Source: Hyphomicrobium_A sp963776675 (GTDB taxonomy: Bacteria; Pseudomonadota; Alphaproteobacteria; Rhizobiales; Hyphomicrobiaceae). From it: a stretch of 64,000 bases of DNA. The stretch lies in NCBI GenBank assembly GCA_963776675.1, contig CAVZNR010000027.1, positions 62,001 to 126,000 of the forward strand. Reading direction: 5' to 3'. A model generated the notes under the pieces. The model was not told where the DNA came from. It saw nothing but the letters and a program-made list of their open reading frames with translations, and searched no databases. The translations under genes and the position numbers were made by a program. Positions 52,662 to 60,811 of this stretch are shown one piece after another (the first letter of the stretch is position 1; each line of letters begins with the position of its first letter).

Positions 52662-52736
52662 GCGGGCGTAGCTCAGGGGTAGAGCATCACGTTGCCAACG
52701 TGAGGGTCGTGAGTTCGAATCTCATCGCCCGCTCCA
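52662..52736 (+). tRNA. tRNA-Gly (anticodon GCC)
   Basis: A full cloverleaf of 75 nt including an encoded CCA end. The acceptor GCGGGCG pairs with CGCCCGC, the D arm is GCTCAGGGGTAGAGC, and the anticodon stem TCACG/CGTGA closes the loop TTGCCAA. The T arm is GTGAG-TTCGAAT-CTCAT. The anticodon GCC reads GGC and GGU glycine codons. Confidence 0.97.
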
Positions 52737-52788
52737 ATGTCTTCCCAGCGCTAAATTGATCGTAATGCCGGGCGGCGGCTACCCAGCA

Positions 52789-53667
52789 CTACGCCGTAGC
52801 GGCGGCCGGGGCGGTGTCGGCCGATGGCTGCTCGTTGGTGGCAGCCTCGAGTCGCTCGATCACCTCTTTTGCCAGCGCGCGCATGGCGATGCCGGCTTCA
52901 CCGGGGTACTTGGCGAGATAGCTGCGGCCGTTGGTCTGGAAGTTCGCGGCATCCTGCAGCGCCGACATGCGCGGAATGGGCTGTTTGAAGCAGCGGTTCT
53001 CGGCGTTGCTCTCCAACCAACGATGATACTCGTCATCGGAGGACGAGCTGGGCTCTTTCATGTTGACGATGACGCCGAGGTTCTCGGCAAAGCCCATCTC
53101 GGGGTTGAGGCTCTTGAAGCGGCGGAACACCTCGAGCCCGCAGACGGACACGTAGTCGGCCTTGGTGGGCGAGATGTGGAAGTCGGCCTCGCGTAGCCAG
53201 CTCTCGGTGAGCACCGAAAGCCCCGGCGGGCAGTCGACGAGCACGATGTCGAACACCTTGCGCACGCCGTTGAGCAGCTCGCCGATGACCGAGCGCAGCT
53301 GGGCATGCAGGCTCTCCTTGGAGACCTCGCGTTCGAGCAGCGTGAGTTGCATGTCGCTCGGCAGCACGAACACCGAGCGTGAGTCGTCGACGTCGGACAC
53401 GTTGCGCACGATGAACTTGGGCCACTCGGCCGTCTGCCCCTTGAGCACGGTGGCGTGCAGGTAGTCGACGATGGTCGCGCCTTCGCTTTGCAGCTTGTAG
53501 AGGTTCGACACCGTCATCAGCATGCTGGAGACGCTCGCTTGTGCGTCCGAGTCGATCACCAGCACGTTTTTTCCGTGGTAGGCCGAGAGCGTCTCGGCAA
53601 GGGCAAGCACAAGGGTCGACTTACCGACGCCACCCTTCGTATTCATCATCGCAATCGAATTACGCAT
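52789..53667 (-). CDS. ParA-family ATPase without an adjacent ParB
   Basis: The 292-residue protein has the deviant Walker A MNTKGGVGKSTLVLALAETL, the switch region VLVIDSDAQASVSS and Walker B FDIVLVDCPPGLSVL, with a C-terminal Pro/Ala-rich tail. ParA/MinD-type ATPases position DNA or protein cargo. No parB or parS-type site is adjacent, so this may be an orphan that positions another cargo. ATG 53667. Its upstream region has three 12-bp repeats. Confidence 0.9.
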   Translation of the reverse strand: MRNSIAMMNTKGGVGKSTLVLALAETLSAYHGKNVLVIDSDAQASVSSMLMTVSNLYKLQSEGATIVDYLHATVLKGQTAEWPKFIVRNVSDVDDSRSVFVLPSDMQLTLLEREVSKESLHAQLRSVIGELLNGVRKVFDIVLVDCPPGLSVLTESWLREADFHISPTKADYVSVCGLEVFRRFKSLNPEMGFAENLGVIVNMKEPSSSSDDEYHRWLESNAENRCFKQPIPRMSALQDAANFQTNGRSYLAKYPGEAGIAMRALAKEVIERLEAATNEQPSADTAPAAATA

Positions 53668-53991
53668 TTGGTCGAATGTCCCCGTACGTCCCCTTGTTGC
53701 GCTCAGTGTTGCGCTCGGTCGTGGTTGCGCTCAGTCGTGCCGCTCTCGTTCGCCCGGACGTTACAAAAACGTCACACAGGCACTGTCGCGCGAGGACATC
53801 GCCCACCTCTATTCGCGCGGGAATATGGCAGCCATGGGATCGCCTCGCAATGCTTGACTGTCACCTTAGTGGCGCGCGCCCGCTCAAGCAATAAAGCGCT
53901 GCGGAAACTTGAGGTTGACGACTGCATCTTGCGCGCGCCCTGGGGGGCGAATAGGACATTGCCGGTGCGTCCCCTACGGAGGCCTTTCCCT
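53668..53991. other. 324-bp divergent region between parA-like and lemA genes
   Basis: No gene is recognisable. It holds three repeats of GTTGCGCTC(A/G)GT (53696-53735), a 6-bp inverted repeat GACGTT/AACGTC (53757-53773) and, at 53976-53983, the GGAGG site of lemA. It must contain promoters for both divergent genes; I could not place the boxes with confidence. Confidence 0.45.
53696..53735 (+). repeat. Three copies of GTTGCGCTC(A/G)GT
   Basis: Copies lie at 53696-53707, 53708-53719 and 53724-53735. The first two are directly joined and the third follows after 4 nt. They start 29 bp upstream of the parA-like start codon. They could be an operator, possibly for the ParA protein itself or an Hpt-like partner. 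Confidence 0.45.
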
Positions 53992-54621
53992 ATGGCTCAT
54001 GCGTCGTCGGCTCGCTTCGCGCGACCCTTTGCTATTATCACCCTACTGACGTTCTCTCTGGCGCTCGCCGGATGCGGCATCAACACCATTCCCACCTACG
54101 AGCAGAACGCCAAGGCCGCCTGGTCGGAAGTGTTGAACCAGTACAAGCGCCGCGCCGACCTCATCCCCAACCTGGTCGAGACGGTCAAAGGCTTCGCCGA
54201 TCAGGAGCGCACCGTGCTCACCGAGGTGGTGGAGGCGCGCGCCAAGGCGACGCAGGTGCAGGCCAACATCCCGCCCGACATCCTGACGAACCCCGAGGCG
54301 ATGCAGAAATTTCAGGACGCGCAGTCCCAGCTCGGCGGCGCGCTCGGGCGCCTGCTGGCGGTGGTCGAGCGCTATCCCGACATCAAGTCGGGCCAGAACT
54401 TCCTCGCCCTGCAGAGCCAGATCGAGGGCACCGAGAACCGCATCGCCATCGCGCGGCGCGACTACATCCAGGCGGTGCGCGCCTACAATACCGAGATCAC
54501 CACCTTCCCGGGCCGCCTGTGGCGCTCGTTCCTCTATCCGTCCGCCAAGGAGATGGCGACGTTCGACATCGCCACCAACGAGATGCAGACCCCCAAGGTC
54601 GACTTCGGCACAAAGAAGTAG
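53992..54621 (+). CDS. lemA: LemA-family membrane-anchored protein
   Basis: The 209-residue protein has an N-terminal signal/lipobox (TFSLALAGCGIN) and a LemA helical bundle: YKRRADLIPNLVETVKGFA, LLAVVERYPDIKSGQNFLAL, SQIEGTENRIAIARRDYIQ and VRAYNTEITTFPG. LemA proteins are exported or anchored helical proteins of unclear function. They are often next to TPM-domain genes, as here (25 bp to the next). GGAGG precedes ATG 53992. Confidence 0.95.
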   Translation: MAHASSARFARPFAIITLLTFSLALAGCGINTIPTYEQNAKAAWSEVLNQYKRRADLIPNLVETVKGFADQERTVLTEVVEARAKATQVQANIPPDILTNPEAMQKFQDAQSQLGGALGRLLAVVERYPDIKSGQNFLALQSQIEGTENRIAIARRDYIQAVRAYNTEITTFPGRLWRSFLYPSAKEMATFDIATNEMQTPKVDFGTKK

Positions 54622-54646
54622 CGCTGGCTCCGAGAGGAATCCCACG

Positions 54647-55459
54647 ATGCTTGGGGACTGGTGGGCTTCGCCGTCCCGATCGGCCACGAGGCTTGCAACC
54701 CTCGTGGCCGTCGTCGCGATGCTGGGTGCGCTCGGCCCCGCGATGGCCGAGCCGACGTTTCCCGCCCTGACGGGACGCATCGTCGATGAGGCCGGACTGT
54801 TGAGCGGCCAGGACCATGCGGACATAAAATCTGAGCTCGAGGCGCTCGAGGCTGCCTCCACCGACCAGCTCGCCGTGGTCACCCTCAAGTCGCTGCAGGG
54901 CTACCCGATCGAGGACTTCGGCTACCAGCTCGGGCGCGCGTGGGGCATCGGCCAGAAGGGCAAGGACAACGGCATCCTGCTCATCGTCGCGCCCAACGAG
55001 CGCAAGGTCAGGATCGAGGTCGGCCGCGGGCTGGAGCCGGTGATGACCGACGCCCTGTCGAAGCTCATCATCGAGAACGCGATCCTTCCCCAATTCCGCC
55101 GCGGCGATTACCCGGCCGGCATCCGCGCCGGCGTGCGCGACATCAAGGACGTGCTCTTAGGCGACGCCGAGGCCGTGAAGGAGCGCGCCAGGGTCGCGCA
55201 GCAATCCTCCGGTCCCGACACGCTGCAAGTCATTCTCTTTCTCTTCTGGATGGGCATCGTCATCTACATCATGTGGGCTGCCTATCGCTCCTCGCTCGCC
55301 CAGAGCGCTGCCGGCGGGCGCCGGCGCGGCGGCCCGGTCGTCGTGCCTGGCGACTCCGGCGGCTGGGGCGGGGGATGGTCCGGCGGTGGCGGAGGTGGGG
55401 GTGGCTGGTCGGGCGGCGGCGGTGGCTTCGGCGGTGGCGGCTCATCGGGAAGCTGGTAG
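54647..55459 (+). CDS. TPM-domain protein with Gly-rich tail
   Basis: The 270-residue protein has a signal sequence (cleavage near AMAEPTFP), a TPM domain (GRIVDEAGLLSGQDHADI, LAVVTLKSLQGYPIEDFG, GKDNGILLIVAPNERKVRIE), a membrane helix near residue 195-215 and a C-terminal Gly/Ser/Trp-rich tail. YgcG-type proteins have this design. They sit in the envelope; enzymatic activity is not established. It lies between lemA and a second TPM gene. Confidence 0.92.
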   Translation: MLGDWWASPSRSATRLATLVAVVAMLGALGPAMAEPTFPALTGRIVDEAGLLSGQDHADIKSELEALEAASTDQLAVVTLKSLQGYPIEDFGYQLGRAWGIGQKGKDNGILLIVAPNERKVRIEVGRGLEPVMTDALSKLIIENAILPQFRRGDYPAGIRAGVRDIKDVLLGDAEAVKERARVAQQSSGPDTLQVILFLFWMGIVIYIMWAAYRSSLAQSAAGGRRRGGPVVVPGDSGGWGGGWSGGGGGGGGWSGGGGGFGGGGSSGSW

Positions 55460-55471
55460 GAGATCGGCAGC

Positions 55472-56089
55472 ATGCGACTTTTCTCAATCGATGACGAGCA
55501 GCGCGTCTCCAAAGCGATCACCTCGGCCGAGCGCACGACCTGCGGCGAGATCGTCGTCGTGGTGGCGGCGCGCAGCGATGCCTATCTCTACGTCCCTCCG
55601 CTCGTCGGCGCCCTGGTGAGCCTGCTTGTCCCCTGGGTGCTGATCTACTTCACGCAGATCTCGGTCCAGTCGATTTATCTCGCCCAGCTCGCGGTCTTTC
55701 TCATCCTCACCACGGTGCTCCTGCCGCTGCCGGTGCGCACCGCGCTGGTGCCGCCCTTCATCAAGCGGCGGCATGCGCATCGCAACGCAATCGAGCAGTT
55801 CTTAGTGCAGAACCTGCACACGACGGAGGGTCACACGGGCGTGCTCATCTTCGTCTCCGTGGCCGAGCACCATGCCGAGATCCTCGCCGACACGGCCATC
55901 GACGCGCGCGTGCCGGCAGGAACCTGGACCACGATCATCGCCGACCTCACCGCGGCGATCGGCCAGGGGCGCCCCGCCGACGGGCTGGTCGCTGCGATCG
56001 CTGCGGTGGGCCAACACCTTGAGCGCCATTTCCCGCCTGATGCCCGCAATCCCAACGAGCTTCCCGACCATCTGATCGTCCTGCCGTAG
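55472..56089 (+). CDS. Second TPM-domain membrane protein
   Basis: The 205-residue protein begins with a TPM-like segment (DEQRVSKAITSAERTTCGEIVVVVAA). Two hydrophobic stretches follow (YVPPLVGALVSLLVPWVLI; LAQLAVFLILTTVLLPL), then a second TPM-like part (FLVQNLHTTEGHTGVLIFVSVAEHHAEIL). It is 12 nt after the first TPM gene and so probably in the same transcript with lemA. Confidence 0.88.
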   Translation: MRLFSIDDEQRVSKAITSAERTTCGEIVVVVAARSDAYLYVPPLVGALVSLLVPWVLIYFTQISVQSIYLAQLAVFLILTTVLLPLPVRTALVPPFIKRRHAHRNAIEQFLVQNLHTTEGHTGVLIFVSVAEHHAEILADTAIDARVPAGTWTTIIADLTAAIGQGRPADGLVAAIAAVGQHLERHFPPDARNPNELPDHLIVLP

Positions 56090-56165
56090 CCCGCAGGACC
56101 ACGCTAGGCGCCGCATTTCATGCTATGGCGTGCGGGCCGGGGGGCTTCTATCCGAGGGGGACGCT

Positions 56166-57554
56166 TTGACCACCGCCACGACTGTCCATGGTGCCGTTGT
56201 GCGCGCGCCGTTGCGCGCCCGCATCTCGTGGATGCTGTTCGACTGGGCCGTCCAGCCTTACTACACCTTGATCCTCACGTTCCTGTTCGCCCCCTATTTT
56301 GCCACCACGGTCGTCGGAGACGGCGCGCGCGGGCAGACCTTGTGGGGCTACGGCGCGGCCGTCGCCGGCGTGCTCGTCGCCGCCGGCAGTCCCTTCCTCG
56401 GCGCACTTGCCGACGGCCGTGGCCAGCGCAAGCCCTGGATCGCCATCCTCTCCGTGCTGCTGGCTGCCGCCATGACCACGCTGTGGGTGGCGACGCCGCT
56501 GGCGCCCATGTCGACCATCCTTCTCGTGCTCTTCGCCTTCGTCTGCGCCACGACGTGCGCCGAGTTCGCCGCCGTCTTCACCAACGCGATCATGCCGGGG
56601 CTCGTGCCCCAGAGCGAGCTTGGGCGGCTGTCGGGATCGGGCTGGGCGTGCGGCTACATCGGCGGCCTCGTGAGTTTGGTGCTGATCGCCGGCCTCATCG
56701 TGGCCAATCCGGAAACCGGCAAGACGCTTCTGGGCCTTGACCCTCTGGTCCCGCTCGACGCCGGCGCCCGCACCGGTGACCGGCTCGTCGGCCCGCTGTC
56801 CGCTGTCTGGTTTCTCATCTTTATGATTCCGTTCTTCTTGTTCGTGCCCGACGCAAGCCAGCCGCGGCCGCACGACGGCCGGCCGGCCACCGCCGAGTTG
56901 TGGGATACGGTCCGCTCGCTGCCACAGCATCCCGACCTTCTGCTCTTTTTGATCGCCCGCATGATCTTCACCGACGGGCTCACCGCCATTTTCACCTTCG
57001 GTGGCATCTACGGTGCGGCTGTGTTCGGCTGGGGCCCCCTGTCGCTCGGTATCTTCGGCATCGTTCTGACGCTGATCGGCGCCATCGGCGCCCTCATCGG
57101 CGGCGTGCTCGACGATCGCTTCAGTGCCAAAGCCGTCATCCTTACTGCGCTCATGATCCTCATCGTGGGCGCGCTTGGAATCCTTTCGGTCGACAAGACG
57201 CACGTGCTCTATGTCATCGAGGTCGCGGCCAAAGTGCCGGGCTCGGCGCCCTTCTCCTCCATCGGCGAACGGGTCTTCCTGGGCTTCGCCATGGTCGTCG
57301 GCCTCGTCTCCGCGCCCGTGCAGGCCTCCAGCCGCTCGCTCCTGGCACGGCTCGCGCCGGCGGAAAAGATCACGCAATTCTTCGGACTGTTTGCGTTCTC
57401 CGGAAAGGTTACCGCCTTCCTGGCCCCCTTTGTGGTCGCAACCCTCACCGCGGCCAGCGACAGCCAGCGCCTCGGCATGTCGGCCATCGTGCTGTTCCTG
57501 CTCGCCGGCGCCGCTCTGATGCTGCCGGTCCGCTCCCCGGTCAGACGGGACTAG
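56166..57554 (+). CDS. UMF1-type major facilitator transporter
   Basis: The product of about 462 residues has 12 predicted helices and begins WMLFDWAVQPYYTLILTFLFAPYF, the pattern of the UMF1/Atg22-like MFS family. The loop GALADGRGQRKPW is the MFS motif A. Substrates of bacterial UMF1 proteins are mostly unknown. The start is taken as TTG 56166 because GAGGGGG lies just upstream; the frame opens at GTG 56130. Confidence 0.85.
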   Translation: MTTATTVHGAVVRAPLRARISWMLFDWAVQPYYTLILTFLFAPYFATTVVGDGARGQTLWGYGAAVAGVLVAAGSPFLGALADGRGQRKPWIAILSVLLAAAMTTLWVATPLAPMSTILLVLFAFVCATTCAEFAAVFTNAIMPGLVPQSELGRLSGSGWACGYIGGLVSLVLIAGLIVANPETGKTLLGLDPLVPLDAGARTGDRLVGPLSAVWFLIFMIPFFLFVPDASQPRPHDGRPATAELWDTVRSLPQHPDLLLFLIARMIFTDGLTAIFTFGGIYGAAVFGWGPLSLGIFGIVLTLIGAIGALIGGVLDDRFSAKAVILTALMILIVGALGILSVDKTHVLYVIEVAAKVPGSAPFSSIGERVFLGFAMVVGLVSAPVQASSRSLLARLAPAEKITQFFGLFAFSGKVTAFLAPFVVATLTAASDSQRLGMSAIVLFLLAGAALMLPVRSPVRRD

Positions 57555-57663
57555 CGGGGGCACTAGTGCGGGCGCCCGTCGATCCCCATCTCAGGGCTTG
57601 AGCCGAGGCCCGCTTTGGCGGCGGCGACCTCGGGGTCGAAAGACAAGACCATGGAGGACCAAA

Positions 57664-58167
57664 GTGACCATCAGGCCCACCCATACTCGCGCGCTGCCGC
57701 TCCTGGCGGCGCTTGCGCTGCTCGCGTGCAACCCACTTGTCGCGCGTGCCGAGGACGAGCCGGCACCAAAGCCCTCAGTCGAGGCTCCAGAAACGCCGGA
57801 CGCAGCTCCAGAGGCGGCTGACGATCAATCTGCTGGCGAGGCGATCGACAAGGCAAAGGAGGCCACCAACGACGCCATCGAGGCGGCGAAGGACGCGATC
57901 ATAAAGGCGATCGATACGGCCAAGGAGCACACGAGCTCAGCCATCGAGACCGGCAAGAAGGCGAGCAAGGAAGGTTTGGACAAGGCGAGCGAGGCCACCC
58001 GCATTCTCGACAAGGCCGCCGCAGCGGCCCGCGACGTGCTGGAAAAGGCCAAGCAGGCGACGTCGCAGGTGCTCGACAAAGCCAAGGATGCGACCGAGGA
58101 CGCCACCGAGCCGGACGACAAGCCGGATGAGCCTGAGACCCCACCCGACGCCGAAAAGCACGGCTAG
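57664..58167 (+). CDS. Exported LEA-like protein with 11-residue repeats
   Basis: The 167-residue protein has a signal sequence (residues 1-29; either lipobox-like LLAC at Cys22 or cleavage after VARA). A Pro/Glu-rich spacer follows, then eight near-11-residue repeats at about 60-146 (AIDKAKEATND, AIEAAKDAIIK, AIDTAKEHTSS, AIETGKKASKE, VLEKAKQATSQ, VLDKAKDATED). This is the 11-mer amphipathic helix pattern of group 3 LEA/apolipoprotein-like proteins. It could help in envelope or desiccation protection; that is inference. GTG 57664 follows GGAGG. Confidence 0.75.
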   Translation: MTIRPTHTRALPLLAALALLACNPLVARAEDEPAPKPSVEAPETPDAAPEAADDQSAGEAIDKAKEATNDAIEAAKDAIIKAIDTAKEHTSSAIETGKKASKEGLDKASEATRILDKAAAAARDVLEKAKQATSQVLDKAKDATEDATEPDDKPDEPETPPDAEKHG

Positions 58168-58181
58168 AACAGAAAATCACG

Positions 58182-58271
58182 GGCGCGGCGAAATCCTCGC
58201 CGCGCCGCGTGACCTTCGCGGATCAACAAAAGCAGCAAGAGGAACGCCCGACGCTCACGCGCGGGCGTTCC
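58182..58271. terminator. Two stem-loops between convergent genes
   Basis: GGCGCGGCGA/TCGCCGCGCC (10-bp stem, 5-nt loop, 58182-58206) lies just after the LEA-like gene. GGAACGCCCG/CGGGCGTTCC (10-bp stem, 11-nt loop, 58241-58271) lies just after the opposite gene. Neither has a strong U-run on the right side; they probably act as terminators or 3'-end stabilisers. Confidence 0.5.
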
Positions 58272-58296
58272 GCCTTGCGGATCAGACCTTCGCCGA

Positions 58297-58584
58297 TTAA
58301 GGCGCGGGCTGCTCTGGCGTCGCCGGCTCGGCAGGAGCCTCAGGCGCGGGCTCGGCAGGTGTCTCTGCCGGCGCGGGCTCTTCAGCTGCCGGAGCAGGCT
58401 CTTCGGCTGCCGGTGCAGGCTCCTCGGCAGGCATTGCCGCATCCGGCGCAGCCGCCGGTTCCTCGGTCGCGGCAGGTGTAGCCTCCGTCGCCGTCTCGGG
58501 CAGCGGGGTGTAAACCCACACGATGCCGAAGACGATGGCGGCCAGAATGACGATGAAAATGATTGCCCTGATGGCGCTGTTCAC
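58297..58584 (-). CDS. Membrane-anchored Pro/Ala/Glu-rich small protein
   Basis: The 95-residue protein has one N-terminal helix (IRAIIFIVILAAIVFGIVWVY) followed by a low-complexity region with EEPAPAA repeats reaching to the end. It is probably a periplasmic extended spacer with no enzymatic role. Repeats are also seen in the DNA (58373-58435). I do not recognise a family. It converges on the LEA-like gene. Confidence 0.6.
   Translation of the reverse strand: MNSAIRAIIFIVILAAIVFGIVWVYTPLPETATEATPAATEEPAAAPDAAMPAEEPAPAAEEPAPAAEEPAPAETPAEPAPEAPAEPATPEQPAP
58373..58435 (-). repeat. 21-bp tandem repeat in a coding region
   Basis: Three copies of a 21-bp unit (58373-58393, 58394-58414, 58415-58435) encode the EEPAPAA repeats. 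The third copy has diverged. Slippage could vary the copy number. Confidence 0.7.
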
Positions 58585-58712
58585 AGTTGCTCTCCCCCAA
58601 CTCGGTTTGAGTTAACCACTTTAAGGCCTTTGCAAGCTGAGGACAACAAAGGCTGCGCCCGCCCCTCGCCGGCGCCAAAACTATTGCGAATGCAGGCTTT
58701 TTCCGCTCGCGA

Positions 58713-59222
58713 CTATTTCTTCGGGCGTTCCGCCACCATAAACCAGCTTGGCCCCGCATGCGGATCATTCCAGATGCGCCTCCAGCGAAAACCCGCCTTT
58801 TCATAGGCTCGCACGGCCCGCTCGTTCTTGACCGAGGGAAAGACGCACACCGCCACCGCCAGCGTCGAGGCGAAGACCTCCTCCTTGAGTATGGCCAGCG
58901 CCGTCTGGCCCACGCCCTTGCCGCGGTGCGCCTCGGACGCAATAAAAAGATCGAGATCCCACGTCCCAGGCTCCAGATCTTGTGGCAGGTCATCGCCCCA
59001 CAGCGTCGCATCGACGGCATGCGCATAGCCCGCGGGGTGGCCGTCGGCCTCGATGATGCGGCAGAGCGAATGCTGGGAGCCGAGCGCCATATTGACCTCG
59101 GCCTCGGTTGCGGACACGGGACCCCACCACTCCTGGATGTCGGGGCGCCCCAGCCAGCCGCGGATCAGATCCCAATCCGCGCGGGTCGCGGGCCGCAAGC
59201 GGACGGCGCCCGTCCCCTCCAT
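58713..59222 (-). CDS. GNAT-family N-acetyltransferase
   Basis: The 169-residue protein starts MEGTGAVRLRPATRADWDL and has the acetyl-CoA motif AHRGKGVGQTALAILKEEV with a conserved C-terminal NERAVRAYEKAGFRWRR. WWGPVSATEAEVN is typical of the AAC(6')-Ib-like/RimJ subgroup often annotated as aminoglycoside-type acetyltransferases; the substrate is unknown. ATG 59222 lies 4 nt after the purH stop. Confidence 0.9.
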   Translation of the reverse strand: MEGTGAVRLRPATRADWDLIRGWLGRPDIQEWWGPVSATEAEVNMALGSQHSLCRIIEADGHPAGYAHAVDATLWGDDLPQDLEPGTWDLDLFIASEAHRGKGVGQTALAILKEEVFASTLAVAVCVFPSVKNERAVRAYEKAGFRWRRIWNDPHAGPSWFMVAERPKK

Positions 59223-59226
59223 GACC

Positions 59227-60811
59227 TCAATGCCGGAAGTGGCGCAGGCCGGTGAACACCATGGCAAGCCCGCGCTCGTCCGCCGCCGCGATCACCTCCT
59301 CGTCGCGCATCGAGCCGCCGGGCTGGATGATGGCCGTGGCGCCGGCCTCGGCGGCGGCCAGCAGCCCGTCGGCAAACGGGAAGAACGCGTCGGAGGCGAC
59401 AACCGAGCCCTTGGTGAGCGGCTCCTTGGCCCCAATGGCCTTGGCGGCGTCCGCTGCTTTTGAGGCCGCGATGCGCACCGAGTTCGACGCGGCTCATCTG
59501 GCCCGCACCGATACCCACCGTAGCCCCGCCTTTGACGTAGACGATGGCGTTCGACTTGACGTGCTTGGCGACCTTGAAGGCGAACAATAGATCGGCAAGC
59601 TCGCTATTGGTCGGCGCGCGCTTGGTGACAACCTCGACGTCGGCGGCGCCCACGCCTCCGTTGTCGCGCGACTGCACGAGCAGGCCTCCCGCGATCGAGC
59701 GCACGCTGACGCCGGGCGCGCGCGGATCGGGCATCCCGCCCGTCGTCAGAAGCCGCAGATTCCTTTTGGCTGCAAACACCGCCTTGGCCTCCGCCGACGC
59801 CTCAGGTGCGATCACGACCTCGGTGAAGATCCTGGCGATCTCCTCGGCCGCGTCCGCGTCGATGGGGCGGTTGAGGGCGACGATGCCGCCGAAGGCGCTG
59901 ACGGGATCGCAGGCGAGCGCCTTGAGATAGGCCTCCTTCAACGTGGCGCCGAGCGCGACGCCGCACGGGTTCGCGTGCTTGATGATGGCAACCGCTGGCT
60001 CCTCGCCCAGCTCCGCCACGAGCTCGAAAGCCGCATCCGTATCGTTGAGATTGTTGTAGGAGAGCTCCTTACCCTGGTGCTGCAGCGCGGTCGCGACGCC
60101 GAAGCGCGCCTCGCCCGACGTGTAGAAGCCCGCCGTCTGGTGCGGGTTCTCGCCATAGCGCAGCTCTTCAATGCGTCGGCCGCCGAACGCGCGCCACTCC
60201 GGCGTCTCCTCGCCGAGCTCGCGGGCGAACCATGCGCTGATGGCGGCGTCGTATGCCCCCGTGCGGGCGAAGGCCTTGGCGGCGAGGTGCCGGCGCAGGT
60301 CGAGCGTCGTCGCCCCTTCGTTCGCCTCCATCTCTTCGACGACGAGCGGGTAGTCGTCCGGCTCCACCACCACTGTAACGCCGGCATGGTTCTTCGCCGC
60401 CGCGCGAATGAGCGCCGGACCACCAATGTCGATGTTCTCCACGCACTCGTCGTAGGACGCCTCCTGCGCCACCGTCTCCTCGAAGGGGTAGAGATTGACG
60501 ACGAGCAGATCGATCGCGCCGATGCCGTGCGAGGCGGCCTGCGCCTCGTGCATTGCGTTCCCGCGCACGGCAAGCAGCCCGCCGTGAATCTTGGGATGCA
60601 GCGTCTTCACGCGCCCGTCGAGCATCTCCGGAAAGCCCGTCACCTCCGAGACGTCCCTGACCGTGAGGCCGGCGCCCCTCAATGCGGCCGCGGTGCCGCC
60701 CGTCGAGACCAGCTCCACCCCCATGTCGGACAGCGCGTGTGCGAACTCCTCAAGACCCGATTTGTCGGACACGGACAGAAGCGCCCGCCGGACCTTGGTC
60801 GTGCCATTCAT
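59227..60811 (-). pseudogene. purH: purH (AICAR transformylase/IMP cyclohydrolase) with a one-base frame disruption
   Basis: PurH carries out the last two steps of IMP synthesis. The N-terminal IMP cyclohydrolase part (LLSVSDKSGLEEFA, LVSTGGTAAALRGAG, GRVKTLHPKIHGG) and the AICAR transformylase part (RYGENPHQTAGFY, KHANPCGVALG, VGIGAGQMSR) are in one frame to about 59482. The end (IAASKAADAAKAIGAKEP, ASDAFFPFADGLL, IIQPGGSMRDEEVI, RHFRH) is in another. Removing one base at about 59482 gives 527 residues; E. coli PurH has 529. It starts at ATG 60811, overlapping the heparinase-like stop (ATGA). A sequence error is likelier than loss of this central enzyme. Confidence 0.92.
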
